Part shown: piece by piece, positions 19,759 to 31,896 of the stretch
How the letters are laid out: each line of letters begins with the position of its first letter
Numbering within the stretch: position 1 is the stretch's first letter
Assembly (NCBI RefSeq): GCF_017583065.1
Contig: NZ_JAGEVL010000001.1
Span: 776,860-840,859 of the forward strand
Direction: 5' to 3'
DNA: 64,000 nucleotides
Source of the DNA: Staphylococcus shinii
Lineage (GTDB): Bacteria > Bacillota > Bacilli > Staphylococcales > Staphylococcaceae
Made by a program: the position numbers and the translations under genes
The notes under the pieces: model-generated
Seen by the model: the letters and a program-made list of their open reading frames with translations, nothing else
What the model was told of the DNA's origin: nothing
Database searches by the model: none

Positions 19759-20385
19759 TTAAGCGAGACTGTCTACATCTTCTTTTTCTTGGTTAACTTT
19801 TTTCATTGCATCTGAATATTGTTTAAAGGCTTTGTTCATATCTTTATATGATTTCGATACTGCTTCTGATTTTTTATCAATTTCAGCTTGGTCCACTTTT
19901 TCACCTGACGTGTATTGGAACATATTCTTTTCTTTAGTCAAAATGTTTTTGTAAGCTTTAGAATAATTATCGTGTGCTTTATACTTATCTTTAAGTGCAT
20001 TATTTAATTCTTCAACTTCTTTTTTCTTTTGTTTATCACTTATGTTATCAACATGTTCTTGCGCTTTTTTAAATTCTTTTTCAGAATCATTTAGTGCTTT
20101 CTCTTCTTTTTCAAATTCTTTTTTTCTTTCTTCTACGTTATCTACTACTTTTTTTGAAGTTTCTTTAACTTCTTGCTGGTCTTTTCCATTAATTTCTTTT
20201 ACTAATTTTTGTTTTTCTTGTTCAAGATTATTTAATTTCTTGCCCACTGATGAAACAGGTTTCTCTTCATCAAATGCTTTTTGTACTTTTTCATTATAGT
20301 CTTTGATTTCACCTTTATCTGTTGTACAACCTGCGACTAACATAGTAGAAGCAATCACTGCACCGATGCCATATTTTAATTTCAT
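19759..20385 (-). CDS. YkyA-like cell-wall-binding lipoprotein
   Basis: A 208-residue lipoprotein. The signal peptide ends in a clean lipobox, VAGC (Cys20). The mature chain is almost entirely charged and helical (KEFEKEEKALNDSEKEFKKA and similar), so an extended coiled coil outside the membrane is expected. In Bacillus ykyA also lies between a deformylase gene and pdhA, which supports the family call. It is transcribed away from def, divergently. Function not established. Confidence 0.85.
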   Translation of the reverse strand: MKLKYGIGAVIASTMLVAGCTTDKGEIKDYNEKVQKAFDEEKPVSSVGKKLNNLEQEKQKLVKEINGKDQQEVKETSKKVVDNVEERKKEFEKEEKALNDSEKEFKKAQEHVDNISDKQKKKEVEELNNALKDKYKAHDNYSKAYKNILTKEKNMFQYTSGEKVDQAEIDKKSEAVSKSYKDMNKAFKQYSDAMKKVNQEKEDVDSLA

Positions 20386-20508
20386 TTTGAGAAATCCTCC
20401 TTTATTTGTATGATATATTATATAATATTTTATGATAAATCAAATCTATCACTGTATTTTTCCCATTAAGTTTTGGTATATTTTATATTAAGGAAGGTGT
20501 ATGAACAA

Positions 20509-21060
20509 ATGTTAACAATGAAAGATATTATCCGTGATGGACATCCAACACTTCGTCAAAAAGCGCAAGACGTGCCACTACCGATTTCTGATGAAAATCG
20601 CAATATATTAAAATCAATGCGAGAATTTTTAATTAATAGTCAAGATGAGGAAACTGCTAATAAATATGGTCTACGTTCAGGCGTTGGACTCGCTGCCCCT
20701 CAAATTAACATTTCTAAAAAAATGATAGCTGTATACTTACCAGATGACGGAAATGGCAAAAGCTATGACCTTATGCTAGTCAACCCAAAAGTAGTAAGTC
20801 ATAGTATACAAGAAGCTTATTTGCCTACTGGCGAAGGATGCTTAAGTGTAGACGAAAATATTCCCGGACTCGTCCATCGTAAAAATAGAATTACAGTTAA
20901 AGCAACTGATATCGATGGTAAAGAAGTTAAGTTACGTCTAAAAGGCTACCCAGCAATCGTGGTTCAACATGAAATTGACCATATTAACGGCGTTATGTTT
21001 TATGACCACATTGATCAAACTAACCCTCTTCAACCACACGATGATGCAGTAGAAGTTTAA
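20509..21060 (+). CDS. def: Peptide deformylase
   Basis: Removes the N-formyl group from nascent proteins; a metalloenzyme and drug target. The 183 residues contain all three motifs: GVGLAAPQI (motif 1), EGCLSV with the metal-binding Cys (motif 2) and QHEIDH with two metal His and the catalytic Glu (motif 3). It is the longer type I Gram-positive form. Start at ATG 20509, giving [17 protein letters not shown] as in S. aureus, with AGGAAGGTG upstream. The open frame extends 12 codons further but across the ribosome site. Confidence 0.97.
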   Translation: MLTMKDIIRDGHPTLRQKAQDVPLPISDENRNILKSMREFLINSQDEETANKYGLRSGVGLAAPQINISKKMIAVYLPDDGNGKSYDLMLVNPKVVSHSIQEAYLPTGEGCLSVDENIPGLVHRKNRITVKATDIDGKEVKLRLKGYPAIVVQHEIDHINGVMFYDHIDQTNPLQPHDDAVEV

Positions 21061-21070
21061 TTTATAAAGT

Positions 21071-21120
21071 AAAAATACCGTTAGCAAATTGAGATTATCA
21101 AATCGCTAACGGTATTTTTA
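21071..21120. terminator. Bidirectional terminator def / small hypothetical gene
   Basis: AAAAATACCGTTAGC and GCTAACGGTATTTTT form a perfect 15-bp stem. It lies between the def stop and the stop of the convergent gene, and the right arm reaches into that stop codon. Confidence 0.85.
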
Positions 21121-21390
21121 CATAAAGTCATCCCTACGTTCATGATAAGGAACTTCTAATTCTTTCAATTCTGATTTCAATAAATTTAACTCTTGAATGT
21201 CGATGAATTCTGGATCATGATTATGTTTTACATAAATTTGATTTCCATTTACATTATCAATGATTTCATTATAATTAAAAAACATAATTACTTGTTCAGC
21301 ACGCACCTCAAAAGTTACATCTTGAAATATTTTATCAGTTCGTTTTTTTTCAACTTTCACATCTTCAATAATTCTCTTTACTTGATCCAT
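21118..21390 (-). CDS. Small hypothetical protein, convergent with def
   Basis: A 90-residue acidic protein, not recognised beyond being in the conserved staphylococcal def-rnjA interval. The N-terminal 25 residues are charged and helical (VKRIIEDVKVEKKRTDK), followed by a likely beta-rich part (EVRAEQVIMFFNYNEII) and a C-terminal helix ending HERRDDFM. No signal or membrane segment. Start at ATG 21390, after GAGGTG; a GTG three codons earlier overlaps that site. Confidence 0.65.
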   Translation of the reverse strand: MDQVKRIIEDVKVEKKRTDKIFQDVTFEVRAEQVIMFFNYNEIIDNVNGNQIYVKHNHDPEFIDIQELNLLKSELKELEVPYHERRDDFM

Positions 21391-21885
21391 TTCTATCACC
21401 TCAACGTCACTTTCACTACGATAAGCTATTGCTATTGCAATGATAATTAAATTTTCCTTCTCAATATTATCTTATAATAATTTTCATTTCATACTCAAGC
21501 TTAAACTTCTTTTTATACAAATTTTCTGAAAAAACACAAAGTCAATTTTACAATCTATATAAAATATGAGCATAATTGTTCGGATTAATGGCATACAACA
21601 AGATAAAACTGCTTTATTTATTCTACTACATCATGTAAAATGAGAGATAACTGAAAACATACAAGTAATTATATTTGTGTTTTTCTAATCGAACGAAATT
21701 AAGAAAATCGCCCTAGCAACATACTGGGATAACTAGTATGTTCTCTTTATATAATGGTAGTGGAAACATCACATTTTTGAAAATAATGATAATACTTCAT
21801 CATTTTCGTCCCACTTATAATACTAGGGTTTTACAATAAAATAAAAAGAAAATCAATAGATGATTTTTAGGAGGAAAATAATAAA
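21391..21885. other. Gene-free 495 bp with structured rpoY-rnjA leader
   Basis: No convincing gene. Nearest rpoY there are two hairpins: AACATACT/AGTATGTT (21718-21744) and GAAAATAATGAT/ATCATTTTC (about 21778-21812), lying between probable promoter sequence (TATATAATGG near 21748) and the AGGAGG before rpoY. A long structured 5' leader is possible. The 21430-21700 part is plain AT-rich DNA in which I see nothing definite. Confidence 0.4.
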
Positions 21886-23957
<2,072 letters not shown>

Positions 23958-24045
23958 TGGTGCGTTGTGCAAAAGGTTGATTTACGACAGTAAAGCTAAT
24001 TAGAACTAGTAATGAATATTAACAGTTCATTAAGTAAGCACTAAT

Positions 24046-24098
24046 AAAAAAGATGAAGTTGAGACTTAAAATTACGTTTCAACTTCATCTTTTTTTAT
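24046..24098 (+). terminator. rnjA terminator
   Basis: AAAGATGAAGTTGA and TCAACTTCATCTTT form a 14-bp stem followed by T7. It ends the rpoY-rnjA transcript about 90 bases past the stop. Confidence 0.85.
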
Positions 24099-24128
24099 TT
24101 TAAAACAACAATATCTTAATACACTATT

Positions 24129-24186
24129 AGAAAAAGCACTTAAAAGTAGATATTGTATAAGTAACTACTTTTAAGTGCTTTTTCTA
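24129..24186. terminator. Perfect 21-bp inverted repeat between rnjA and ktrA
   Basis: The arms 24129-24149 and 24165-24185 are perfect complements (AGAAAAAGCACTTAAAAGTA plus one further base), with a 15-base loop. On the minus strand it follows the ktrA stop and ends in T5, so it serves that gene. Confidence 0.8.
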
Positions 24187-24213
24187 TGATTAACGTTAAT
24201 GATCTACTAATGA

Positions 24214-24873
24214 TTATCTTACTACTTTTTTCTCAAAGCGATTTAAATCATTATCGTGTCCTATCATTATTAAAATATCTCCTATTTCTATACTTAAGTT
24301 AGGGTCTGGCGATACTAAGATTTCTCTACCACGTTTAATAGCAATAATACTAATGCCAAATTGTGCACGAATATCCAATTGTATAATTGTTTGACCTGCC
24401 ATTTTCTCACTTGCTTTGATTTCAACGATAGAATGTTCATCTGCAAGTTCTAAATAATCCAAGACGCTTGCACTAGCTACATTATGAGCAATCCTTCTTC
24501 CCATATCTCGTTCTGGGTGAACGACGGTATCAGCACCAATTTTATTTAAAATTTTAGCATGATAATCATTCTGTGCTTTAGCTGTTACTTTCTTTACACC
24601 TAATTCTTTTAAAATTAAAGTCGTTAAGGTACTAGATTGAATATTCTCTCCAATTGCAACAATAACGTGGTCAAAATTTCGGATACCTAAACTTTTCATT
24701 ACAGCTTCATCTGTTGTATCAGCTACTACAGCATGTGTTGCAATGTCACTGTATTCGTTTACTCGAGCTTCATTCATATCAATTGCCATAACATCCATGT
24801 CTAAAGCATTTAATTCTCTTACTATACTGCCACCGAATCGGCCTAAACCAATCACCACATATTCTTTATCCAT
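24214..24873 (-). CDS. ktrA: Ktr potassium channel gating subunit (KtrA/KtrC type)
   Basis: Cytoplasmic RCK-domain octamer subunit that gates the Ktr K+ channels; the S. aureus orthologue (called KtrA or KtrC) binds c-di-AMP, which shuts uptake. The 219 residues hold an RCK_N Rossmann domain (VIGLGRFGGSIVRELN, acidic Asp at the strand-2 end) and an RCK_C domain (about 135-219) that binds c-di-AMP in S. aureus. Start at ATG 24873 with GGAGG six bases upstream; the longer frame crosses that site. No membrane subunit is next to it, as is usual in staphylococci. Confidence 0.92.
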   Translation of the reverse strand: MDKEYVVIGLGRFGGSIVRELNALDMDVMAIDMNEARVNEYSDIATHAVVADTTDEAVMKSLGIRNFDHVIVAIGENIQSSTLTTLILKELGVKKVTAKAQNDYHAKILNKIGADTVVHPERDMGRRIAHNVASASVLDYLELADEHSIVEIKASEKMAGQTIIQLDIRAQFGISIIAIKRGREILVSPDPNLSIEIGDILIMIGHDNDLNRFEKKVVR

Positions 24874-24971
24874 ATGCGTCCTCCAATTTAAAAATTGTGG
24901 CATATTAATTGAAATCATTACTTAGAAAAGTATTACTTTCAATTAATATAACCACATTTGAAAATATTAAG

Positions 24972-25988
24972 TTATTTTTTGCCTTCTACATATTTTTTAT
25001 CAAAGACAAATAATCTTAATAATAATATTAACGATGGAATGAGTAAAAGTAAACCTAAAATAAACACAATAATTAAGGCTATTGCCATGCTACTATTTAC
25101 GACACCTTCATCTATTCGAATATAAGGATACAATATATATGGCAATTTACTTGCGCCATACCCAAAGAATGCAAAGCCCATTTGGAAAATTACTAATGTA
25201 AAAGCATAGCCATGACCTTTTTTCATAAGTGTTAATATCATTGCACCAACAAAACATATAAAACTTAGTAGGAACATCCACCAATAATTTGTTACCGCGT
25301 TTAAGAAGTGTTCTTCATTTTGTAAACGTAATGATAAAAATACAAATAATGATACCGCGATCATAGGTGCTCCCCAAATTAAGAACCAATATCTCAATAA
25401 ATTGTATGCTGGTTTATCTTTTGCTTTAGAAGCGTAAAAAGTAAGAAAACCTGATGAGATATAAAGAACTGAAATAATCGCTAAAAATACGACTGACCAT
25501 GAATATGGACTAAGCAACAATTCTAACCAATTTAAGTCTAAATGATTCTCTGTGCCAGAAATATACCCACCTTCAGATATCGTTAATGTTGTAGCTAGCG
25601 CAGCTGGGATTAGCAACCCAGCTATACCGTACATTCCTAACCATGGTAACTTAGTATCTGGACCATAGTTTTCAAAAGCATAAAAGCCACCTCTAATTGA
25701 TAGCAAAATTAACGCAATTGACGCTGGCAAGAGTAACACTGTCCCAAGATATTTCGCTGTATCAGGGAAGAACCCAACCATACCTACGAAGAAAAATACA
25801 AAGAACACATTTGTTACTTCCCACACTGGATTAAGATAACGAGCAATCAAATGATTAATTTTCTTATCCTGTTTCGTAATTTTTGCATGTAGTGTAAAAA
25901 AGCCTGCACCAAAATCAATTGAGGCGATAATGATGTAACAGAATAAGAAAATCCAAAGCACCGAAATACCAATGTATGCAAATATCAT
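24972..25988 (-). CDS. cydB: Cytochrome bd-type quinol oxidase subunit II (CydB)
   Basis: Integral membrane subunit, 338 residues, eight or nine membrane helices. Family landmarks include IIASIDFGAGFFTLHAK near the N-terminus and LNPVWEVTNVFFVFFFVGMVGFFPD. It pairs with CydA to form the high-affinity menaquinol:O2 oxidoreductase used at low oxygen. The start ATG overlaps the cydA stop (ATGA). Ends KKYVEGKK, short of the ktrA start. Confidence 0.95.
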   Translation of the reverse strand: MIFAYIGISVLWIFLFCYIIIASIDFGAGFFTLHAKITKQDKKINHLIARYLNPVWEVTNVFFVFFFVGMVGFFPDTAKYLGTVLLLPASIALILLSIRGGFYAFENYGPDTKLPWLGMYGIAGLLIPAALATTLTISEGGYISGTENHLDLNWLELLLSPYSWSVVFLAIISVLYISSGFLTFYASKAKDKPAYNLLRYWFLIWGAPMIAVSLFVFLSLRLQNEEHFLNAVTNYWWMFLLSFICFVGAMILTLMKKGHGYAFTLVIFQMGFAFFGYGASKLPYILYPYIRIDEGVVNSSMAIALIIVFILGLLLLIPSLILLLRLFVFDKKYVEGKK

Positions 25989-27340
25989 TCTGCATCACCT
26001 CTTTCTGAAGCTAATGCTTCAACATCTTTATATGCTGGTTTATGCTTAAACATACGGATCAGTACATAAGCTGAAGTAACCATAAGAACGATATAAAGTA
26101 GTCCAAATAATATCGTCACGAGCGTAAGTCCACCCGCTTGTGTTGCAGCATCAGCGACTTTTAGATAGCCACGAACAATCCATGGTTGACGACCTTGTTC
26201 AGTTAAGAACCAACCAAACTCAATTGCCAACATTGCTGCAGGCCCGGTTAATAATGCACCATATAACATCGGTTTTGAATATGTGAATTTCCGTAATTTT
26301 TTAAACACAAGCGTTAACACATACGCACCAGATATTATGAGACAAAATACTCCCATAGAAACCATTAAATCGAAGTAATAATGTACAATCATAGGTGGAT
26401 GTAATTCCTCAGGGAAATCATTCAAACCTTTTACTTCTGTATCTGTATTATTATCTGCTAAGAAGCTTAAAATACCAGGAATTTTAACTGCACCTGTAAC
26501 TTCTTGCGTTTTTTCGTCTAATGATCCAAATAAAACTAAATCTGCATTCGATTCTGTATCAAAGTGCCATTCATATGCTGCTAGTTTTTCTGGTTGCTCT
26601 TGATGTAAGAATTTTGCAGATAAGTCTCCAGCTAACATAGATCCTAAGGTAAAGATTACACCTAAAATCATAGTTAATTTTAGTGCTTTCTTATGATACT
26701 CAGTATCTTTTTTAAATTTATTTTTTAACAATTTAAACGCTGCGATAGCGGCTAATACAAATGCCATTGTCATTAATGCAGTGGCTACAACGTGAAATGA
26801 ACGTATCAAGAATGAATCATTAAACATTGCGACTAAGGGTTCTACATTAACCATTTTACCATTTTTCATTTCAAATCCAGCAGGTGTATTCATAAATGAG
26901 TTAACTGCCGTAATAAAGAATGCGGAAAATGAGCCACCTAATATAACTGGAATACTAATAAGAAAATGTGTCCATTTTCCTTTAAAGCGATCCCAAGTAT
27001 ACAAGTAAATACTTAAGAAAATTGCTTCAAAGAAGAAAGCAAAAGTTTCCATAAATAACGGTAATGCTATGACATGACCACCCATTTGCATAAATGTAGG
27101 CCAAAGTAGTGATAGTTGTAAACCAATTATAGTCCCGGTTACAACGCCAACAGCTACCGTGATAGTATAACCTTTGGTCCATCTCTTCGCCATCGCCGTA
27201 TACGATGGGTCATTTCTCTTAATCCCTAAAAATTCAGCAACAGCAAACATGACCGGTACACCTACACCGATTGTTGCAAAAATTATATGAACTGCGAGTG
27301 TCATCGCAGTTAGAAAGCGTGCTAATTCAACTGAATCCAT
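25985..27340 (-). CDS. cydA: Cytochrome bd-type quinol oxidase subunit I (CydA)
   Basis: Haem-bearing subunit of the cytochrome bd oxidase, 451 residues. Candidate haem ligands and helices are visible: H18 in TAMTLAVHIIFATIGVG, the GWFLTEQGRQPWIVRG motif and the Q-loop region near PPMIVHYYFDLMVSMGV. Its length places it in the short-Q-loop group typical of Firmicutes. Start at ATG 27340 after AAAGGTGATATT. A Rex operator lies 21 bases upstream of the start codon. Confidence 0.95.
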   Translation of the reverse strand: MDSVELARFLTAMTLAVHIIFATIGVGVPVMFAVAEFLGIKRNDPSYTAMAKRWTKGYTITVAVGVVTGTIIGLQLSLLWPTFMQMGGHVIALPLFMETFAFFFEAIFLSIYLYTWDRFKGKWTHFLISIPVILGGSFSAFFITAVNSFMNTPAGFEMKNGKMVNVEPLVAMFNDSFLIRSFHVVATALMTMAFVLAAIAAFKLLKNKFKKDTEYHKKALKLTMILGVIFTLGSMLAGDLSAKFLHQEQPEKLAAYEWHFDTESNADLVLFGSLDEKTQEVTGAVKIPGILSFLADNNTDTEVKGLNDFPEELHPPMIVHYYFDLMVSMGVFCLIISGAYVLTLVFKKLRKFTYSKPMLYGALLTGPAAMLAIEFGWFLTEQGRQPWIVRGYLKVADAATQAGGLTLVTILFGLLYIVLMVTSAYVLIRMFKHKPAYKDVEALASERGDAE

Positions 27341-27361
27341 AATATCACCTTTTTTATTTAT

Positions 27362-27379
27362 TTGTGACAAAAATCACAA
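27362..27379. promoter_or_regulatory. Rex operator upstream of cydAB
   Basis: TTGTGACAAAAATCACAA is TTGTGA-N6-TCACAA with perfect half-sites, the consensus for the NADH-sensing repressor Rex. It lies just ahead of the cydA ribosome site, where binding would block transcription while NADH is low. Confidence 0.85.
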
Positions 27380-27539
27380 CGTCCATTCATTATAAACTGC
27401 TTTACATTTTTTTGAAATAAATTGTGCTTAAAATAAAGTGACAAATTAATGACCAATAACATGTATTTTTTAAACTTGAAATATTTAATAAAGTTTCTTA
27501 TATTTAAGTAAATTACAATTAAGAAAGGATAAAAGCACT

Positions 27540-27770
27540 ATGACTGAAATTATAATTTACACTCAAAACGATTGCCCCCCTTGTACGTTTATCAAGAATT
27601 ATTTGTTAGATAAAGACATTGAATATACTGAAAAAAATATTAGCATTTCAAAATTCAGAAACGAAATGATGGATTATGATGCGTTTGCTACACCATTTAT
27701 CTTAATAGACAACGAAGCAATGTACCAAATTGATATGGATAAAATCAATCAAAGCTTAAATTTAAACTAG
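27540..27770 (+). CDS. Glutaredoxin-family (NrdH-like) protein
   Basis: A 76-residue thioredoxin-fold protein with a CPPC active site (C12/C15 in TQNDCPPCTFIKNYL) and the cis-proline segment ATPFIL. The size matches NrdH-type redoxins that deliver electrons from thioredoxin reductase, but it is not next to a ribonucleotide reductase gene, so its partner is open. AAAGGAT lies before the ATG. It is divergent from cydA and convergent with ptsI, conserved at this site in S. aureus. Confidence 0.88.
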   Translation: MTEIIIYTQNDCPPCTFIKNYLLDKDIEYTEKNISISKFRNEMMDYDAFATPFILIDNEAMYQIDMDKINQSLNLN

Positions 27771-27861
27771 TGAGGCCTTGATATTCCATTAACTTATATA
27801 TCAAACCTAACTCACAAAGTTCCATTTTACAATAATTGTGTATTGAAAGATTTAAATAATC

Positions 27862-27908
27862 AAAAAAACTGTTCACAAAGTTATTTAACTCTGTGAACAG
27901 TTTTTTTA
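27862..27908. terminator. Bidirectional terminator redoxin / ptsI
   Basis: AAAAAAACTGTTCACA and TGTGAACAGTTTTTTT form a perfect 16-bp stem with A- and T-tracts on both sides. Confidence 0.88.
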
Positions 27909-27975
27909 TTGTAGTGATACACTAAAGTAATTCAATACTTATATATGCATTCGCTTACAAAATTATTCAAAAATT

Positions 27976-29691
27976 TTACTTAGCGTATTGTTCAACCAAT
28001 TCTTGGACTTCTTCTGATGTCGCACAATTAATTGCTCTATTCGCTAGTTCTTCCATTTCATTTTGACTTAGACCTTTGATTTGTCGACGTGCTTTCAATA
28101 TAGATGTTGCACTCATTGAAAATTCATCTAAACCTAGACCTAATAGCAATGGAATAGCAGTTTCATCTCCAGCCATTTCTCCGCACATACCAGTCCATTT
28201 ACCTTCATTATGAGAAGCTTCAATCACTTGTTTTACTAAACGTAAAATTGAAGGATTGTATGGTTGATACAAGTAAGAAACACGCTCAGACATACGATCA
28301 GCAGCCATTGTATATTGAATCAAGTCATTCGTGCCGATACTAAAGAAATCAACCTCTTTAGCAAATACATCTGCTAAAGCAGCAGTTGATGGTATCTCTA
28401 CCATAATACCTAATTCAATATCGTCAGAAACTTCAATGCCTTCGTTTGTTAAATTTTCTTTTTCTTCCAATAATAATGCTTTTGCATCGCGGAACTCTTT
28501 GATTGTGGCAACCATTGGGAACATAATATTTAATTTACCGTAAGTAGATGCACGTAATAATGCTCTTAGCTGCGGTCTAAAAATATCTGGTTGATCTAAG
28601 CATAAACGAATTGCACGATATCCTAAGAATGGATTCATTTCTTCAGGTAAGTTTAAATACGGTAACTCTTTGTCGCCACCGATATCTAAAGTACGTACAA
28701 CAACACGCTTACCTTCCATTGTTTCCAATACTTTTTTATAAGCCTCAAATTGTTCATCTTCAGTTGGCATTTCATCTCTACCCATATATAAGAACTCAGT
28801 ACGGTATAATCCAATACCTTCTGCGCCATATTCGATAACACCTTTTAAATCATCTGGTGTACCTATATTAGCAGCAAGCTCTACATGCGTTCCATCAGCT
28901 GTTGTTGATGGTTCATCACGTAATTGTTGCAATGCTTGCTTATCTTCAAAGAAACGCTCACGTTTATTTTGATACGCTATAACTTCATCTTCAGTTGGGT
29001 CAATAATTACGTCACCAGTTAAACCATCAACGATAATCATATCGCCTTGTTTTACTTCTTTAGTAATTGACTTAGTACCCACGACTGCAGCAATTTCTAA
29101 TGAACGACTCATAATTGCAGAATGTGATGTTCTACCACCAATATTTGTAACAAATCCTTGTACAAATTCTTTGTTTAACTGAGCAGTATCTGAAGGTGTT
29201 AAATCGTTTCCGATTATAACAACGCTTTCATCAATCATACTAGGATTTGGTAATTCTACACCTAAGATGTGTGCTAACACACGTTTTGAAACGTCTCTAA
29301 TATCAGCAGCACGCTCTTTCATGTATTCATTATCCATTGATTCGAATATTGTGATAAATTGTCCAGTTACATCAGATAATGCAGTTGGTGCGTTAACTTG
29401 TTCGTTTTTAATTTTTTCTTCAATCGGTTGAATTAATTCAGGATCATCTAAAACTAATAAATGCGCATCAAAAATTGCTGCCTTATCGGCACCTAAATTC
29501 TCTTCTGCATTATTTCTAATCTTAGTTAATTCAACTTTAGATGTTTCGATAGCATGATTAAACTTTGCAATTTCAGCGTCGACATCTGTTACCTTTTCAC
29601 TATCAAATGAAAGATCAGGTTCAACTAATAAATATGCTTTAGCAATAGCTACACCATCAGATGCAGCTATGCCATTAATATAGTTAGACAT
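27976..29691 (-). CDS. ptsI: PTS enzyme I
   Basis: Phosphoenolpyruvate-protein phosphotransferase, first step of the sugar PTS; 571 residues, full length. Residues around 185-200 carry the phosphohistidine loop [16 protein letters not shown]; the PEP-binding barrel shows [32 protein letters not shown] and GMCGEMAGD. It lies two bases after ptsH and is read from the same transcript. It phosphorylates HPr at His15. Confidence 0.97.
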   Translation of the reverse strand: MSNYINGIAASDGVAIAKAYLLVEPDLSFDSEKVTDVDAEIAKFNHAIETSKVELTKIRNNAEENLGADKAAIFDAHLLVLDDPELIQPIEEKIKNEQVNAPTALSDVTGQFITIFESMDNEYMKERAADIRDVSKRVLAHILGVELPNPSMIDESVVIIGNDLTPSDTAQLNKEFVQGFVTNIGGRTSHSAIMSRSLEIAAVVGTKSITKEVKQGDMIIVDGLTGDVIIDPTEDEVIAYQNKRERFFEDKQALQQLRDEPSTTADGTHVELAANIGTPDDLKGVIEYGAEGIGLYRTEFLYMGRDEMPTEDEQFEAYKKVLETMEGKRVVVRTLDIGGDKELPYLNLPEEMNPFLGYRAIRLCLDQPDIFRPQLRALLRASTYGKLNIMFPMVATIKEFRDAKALLLEEKENLTNEGIEVSDDIELGIMVEIPSTAALADVFAKEVDFFSIGTNDLIQYTMAADRMSERVSYLYQPYNPSILRLVKQVIEASHNEGKWTGMCGEMAGDETAIPLLLGLGLDEFSMSATSILKARRQIKGLSQNEMEELANRAINCATSEEVQELVEQYAK

Positions 29692-29693
29692 AA

Positions 29694-29960
29694 TTATTTA
29701 GTTAATCCTTCTTTAGATAAGATATCTGTTATTGCTTCGATTGCGTCAGTTTCATCGCTACCATCAGCATAGATAGTGATTTCAGCATCTTTACCTACAC
29801 CTAAACTCATAACACCCATGATTGATTTCAAGTTAACTTTTTTACCGTTATATTCTAATTGAATATCTGAGTCGAATTTTGAAGCAGTTTGAACAAGCAT
29901 TGTCGCTGGACGAGCGTGGATACCTGTTTCGTCAATAATTACATATGATTTTTGTTCCAT
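29694..29960 (-). CDS. ptsH: Phosphocarrier protein HPr
   Basis: An 88-residue PTS phosphocarrier. H15 lies in the active-site loop [10 protein letters not shown] and S46 in [12 protein letters not shown]; the latter is the site of HPr kinase, through which HPr becomes the CcpA co-repressor in Firmicutes. AAGGAG lies upstream of the ATG. A small hairpin (ATAAAAC/GTTTTAT, near 30003-30024) sits in the leader. Confidence 0.97.
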   Translation of the reverse strand: MEQKSYVIIDETGIHARPATMLVQTASKFDSDIQLEYNGKKVNLKSIMGVMSLGVGKDAEITIYADGSDETDAIEAITDILSKEGLTK

Positions 29961-30124
29961 AATATGATATCTCCTTCGTATAGTTAAAATCGTTAGTTTA
30001 TTATAAAACCTAGCATAGTTTTATATAATAACATTACCAAATTCTACATATAAATTCAATTCGTTGCACCCATGATATGACAATATTCAACGAATTTTAA
30101 TTATTTTGTGAAAACGTTATAGTT

Positions 30125-30667
30125 TTAAACAAGTGTTTTCGCAACTTTTTCACATTTTTGAATATGTTCTTCGCCTATTTTCTTCATGAAGTAATAACTG
30201 ATTGAAGCAGAAATAGCTTGCCCAAGAATTGGGAACCATTTCGTTTGTTTAGCTGCTACACGTTTCGCTACATCTCGGATAACCACTTTCAATATTGCAT
30301 TAGATACTTTTTTACCAATAAACTGGCTTCCTTGAATTGCAGCAGCTGCAAAAACACGTTCTTTCATATCGTCTCTCATATTATTAACCTGTTTATGATC
30401 AAGACCATATATCTTATTAACATCTTCAATAATGTCTCTCATAAGCTTAATATCTACACCAAAGTCTAAACCTGGAATCGGTACAATACTTACACTCGAA
30501 GATAAAACCGATTTCTTTCTAACGAGTGCTTGTGCTCTTTTACGACGTTCCTCAATCTCAATATTGGTTGTAGGTATGTTACCTTTTTGTTTTATATCTT
30601 CAATTTTCAATACCTTATTGCCTACTTTATTTGTAAATTTATTTGTTATTTTATTTTTAAAGCTCAT
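30125..30667 (-). CDS. Conserved hypothetical protein (possible DUF697-like)
   Basis: A 180-residue protein. The first 60 residues are basic and hydrophilic; residues about 70-170 contain VPIPGLDFGVDIKLMRDII, a Gly/Ala-rich amphipathic part (ERVFAAAAIQGSQFIGKK) and a weakly hydrophobic stretch near the C-terminus (LGQAISASISYYFMKKIG). The PIPG-D pattern recalls DUF697 proteins, but I am not sure. Start at ATG 30667 after AAGGAG. Conserved between ptsH and the methyltransferase gene in S. aureus. Confidence 0.7.
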   Translation of the reverse strand: MSFKNKITNKFTNKVGNKVLKIEDIKQKGNIPTTNIEIEERRKRAQALVRKKSVLSSSVSIVPIPGLDFGVDIKLMRDIIEDVNKIYGLDHKQVNNMRDDMKERVFAAAAIQGSQFIGKKVSNAILKVVIRDVAKRVAAKQTKWFPILGQAISASISYYFMKKIGEEHIQKCEKVAKTLV

Positions 30668-30726
30668 TTTCTTCACTCCTTAAGTAAATTCATTCACATT
30701 AAAAATAATACCCTTTTTTCAAAGTT

Positions 30727-31896
30727 TTACTTTATTTTTACAAAAATAGCTTTTAGATATTTAGATGGTTTGTAATGAGGATGTGTTTTAAAATCTTTAG
30801 GCAAGCCCATTACATCAACAATTTCATAATCTACATTCTGAGCATTTAATGTTGTATTCACTACATTTTTAAATGCTTTTAATGAAAATGCACTATTATT
30901 TGTACACAATAGTAGTGTACCGTCTGGTCCAAGTATATCTAACGCACCTAAAATTAATTTATCGTAATCTTTTTGTACAGAAAATGTCTTTTTCTTATTT
31001 CTAGAAAAACTTGGTGGATCAATAACAATCGTGTCATAAAATAAATCGTGACGACGTGCATAATTATAAAAATCAAATGTATCCATTACATAAATATATT
31101 GTGATTTAGGATCAATGCTATTTAACCCAAAATTTCCTTCTGTTAATGTGCGAGATCGGTTCGCCAGATCAACACTAGTTGTCATCTCAGCCTTTTCTGC
31201 TGCAACGACTGAAAATGCACCAGTATAACTAAATACATTTAATATTTCTTTATCTTCCGCGTATTGGTCTTTTAATTTTTTACGTACTTCTTTCTGATCT
31301 AAAAAGATACCAGTCATTGGTCCGTCATCTAAGTGTACATTGAAGAAAGTGTAGTTTTCTTCAATAACTATTGGGAATTCTGGTGCGTCGCCGTCAACGA
31401 AACCACCTTTAATTTCTGCATCTTTGAAGCGCATTTTCTCATATATTGAAGTATACGGAAATACTGATTTTAATGCTGATAATACATTATAACGGAATTT
31501 ATAAATCCCTTTTGAATACCATTGAATTAAGAAATGGCCATCATAGTTGTCTATTGTCAGACCTCCAACGCCATCTCCTTCACCATTAAATACTCTAAAA
31601 GCGTTTGTACCATCAATATTGTAGAAATATGTTCTTTCAGATTTTGCTGCTTCGAATAATCGTTCAAAAAATTGCGTGTTAATCACTTCATTTTTATCGT
31701 AACTTAACACCCAACCGATACCTTTATGTTGTTTACCAACGTATGCTGTAGCAATATATTGTTCCTGGTTATTAACTAAATAAAATAAATCCCCTTCTTT
31801 TAAATGATCATGTGAATAAATATCATCTTCATCTATAAGTGGATACTCATTTAAATATTTTGTTTCTTTACCTCTATTTAATGTGGCAGTTTTCAT
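30727..31896 (-). CDS. Class I rRNA m5C methyltransferase (RlmI-like)
   Basis: A 389-residue SAM-dependent methyltransferase. A PUA-type domain (about 1-75) precedes a linker and a Rossmann domain with the SAM loop NVFSYTGAFSV (about 225) and VIDPPSFSRNKKK, the PP motif of RNA/amino-N methylases. It is related to E. coli RlmI, which makes m5C1962 in 23S rRNA; the exact target here is inferred. The frame ends KAIFVKIK. Confidence 0.85.
   Translation of the reverse strand: MKTATLNRGKETKYLNEYPLIDEDDIYSHDHLKEGDLFYLVNNQEQYIATAYVGKQHKGIGWVLSYDKNEVINTQFFERLFEAAKSERTYFYNIDGTNAFRVFNGEGDGVGGLTIDNYDGHFLIQWYSKGIYKFRYNVLSALKSVFPYTSIYEKMRFKDAEIKGGFVDGDAPEFPIVIEENYTFFNVHLDDGPMTGIFLDQKEVRKKLKDQYAEDKEILNVFSYTGAFSVVAAEKAEMTTSVDLANRSRTLTEGNFGLNSIDPKSQYIYVMDTFDFYNYARRHDLFYDTIVIDPPSFSRNKKKTFSVQKDYDKLILGALDILGPDGTLLLCTNNSAFSLKAFKNVVNTTLNAQNVDYEIVDVMGLPKDFKTHPHYKPSKYLKAIFVKIK

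Noticed and set aside
30109..30122. cre-like TGAAAACGTTATAG upstream of ptsH
   Set aside because: The left half fits, but the right half lacks the CA end; too weak to call, though CcpA control of ptsHI would be plausible.
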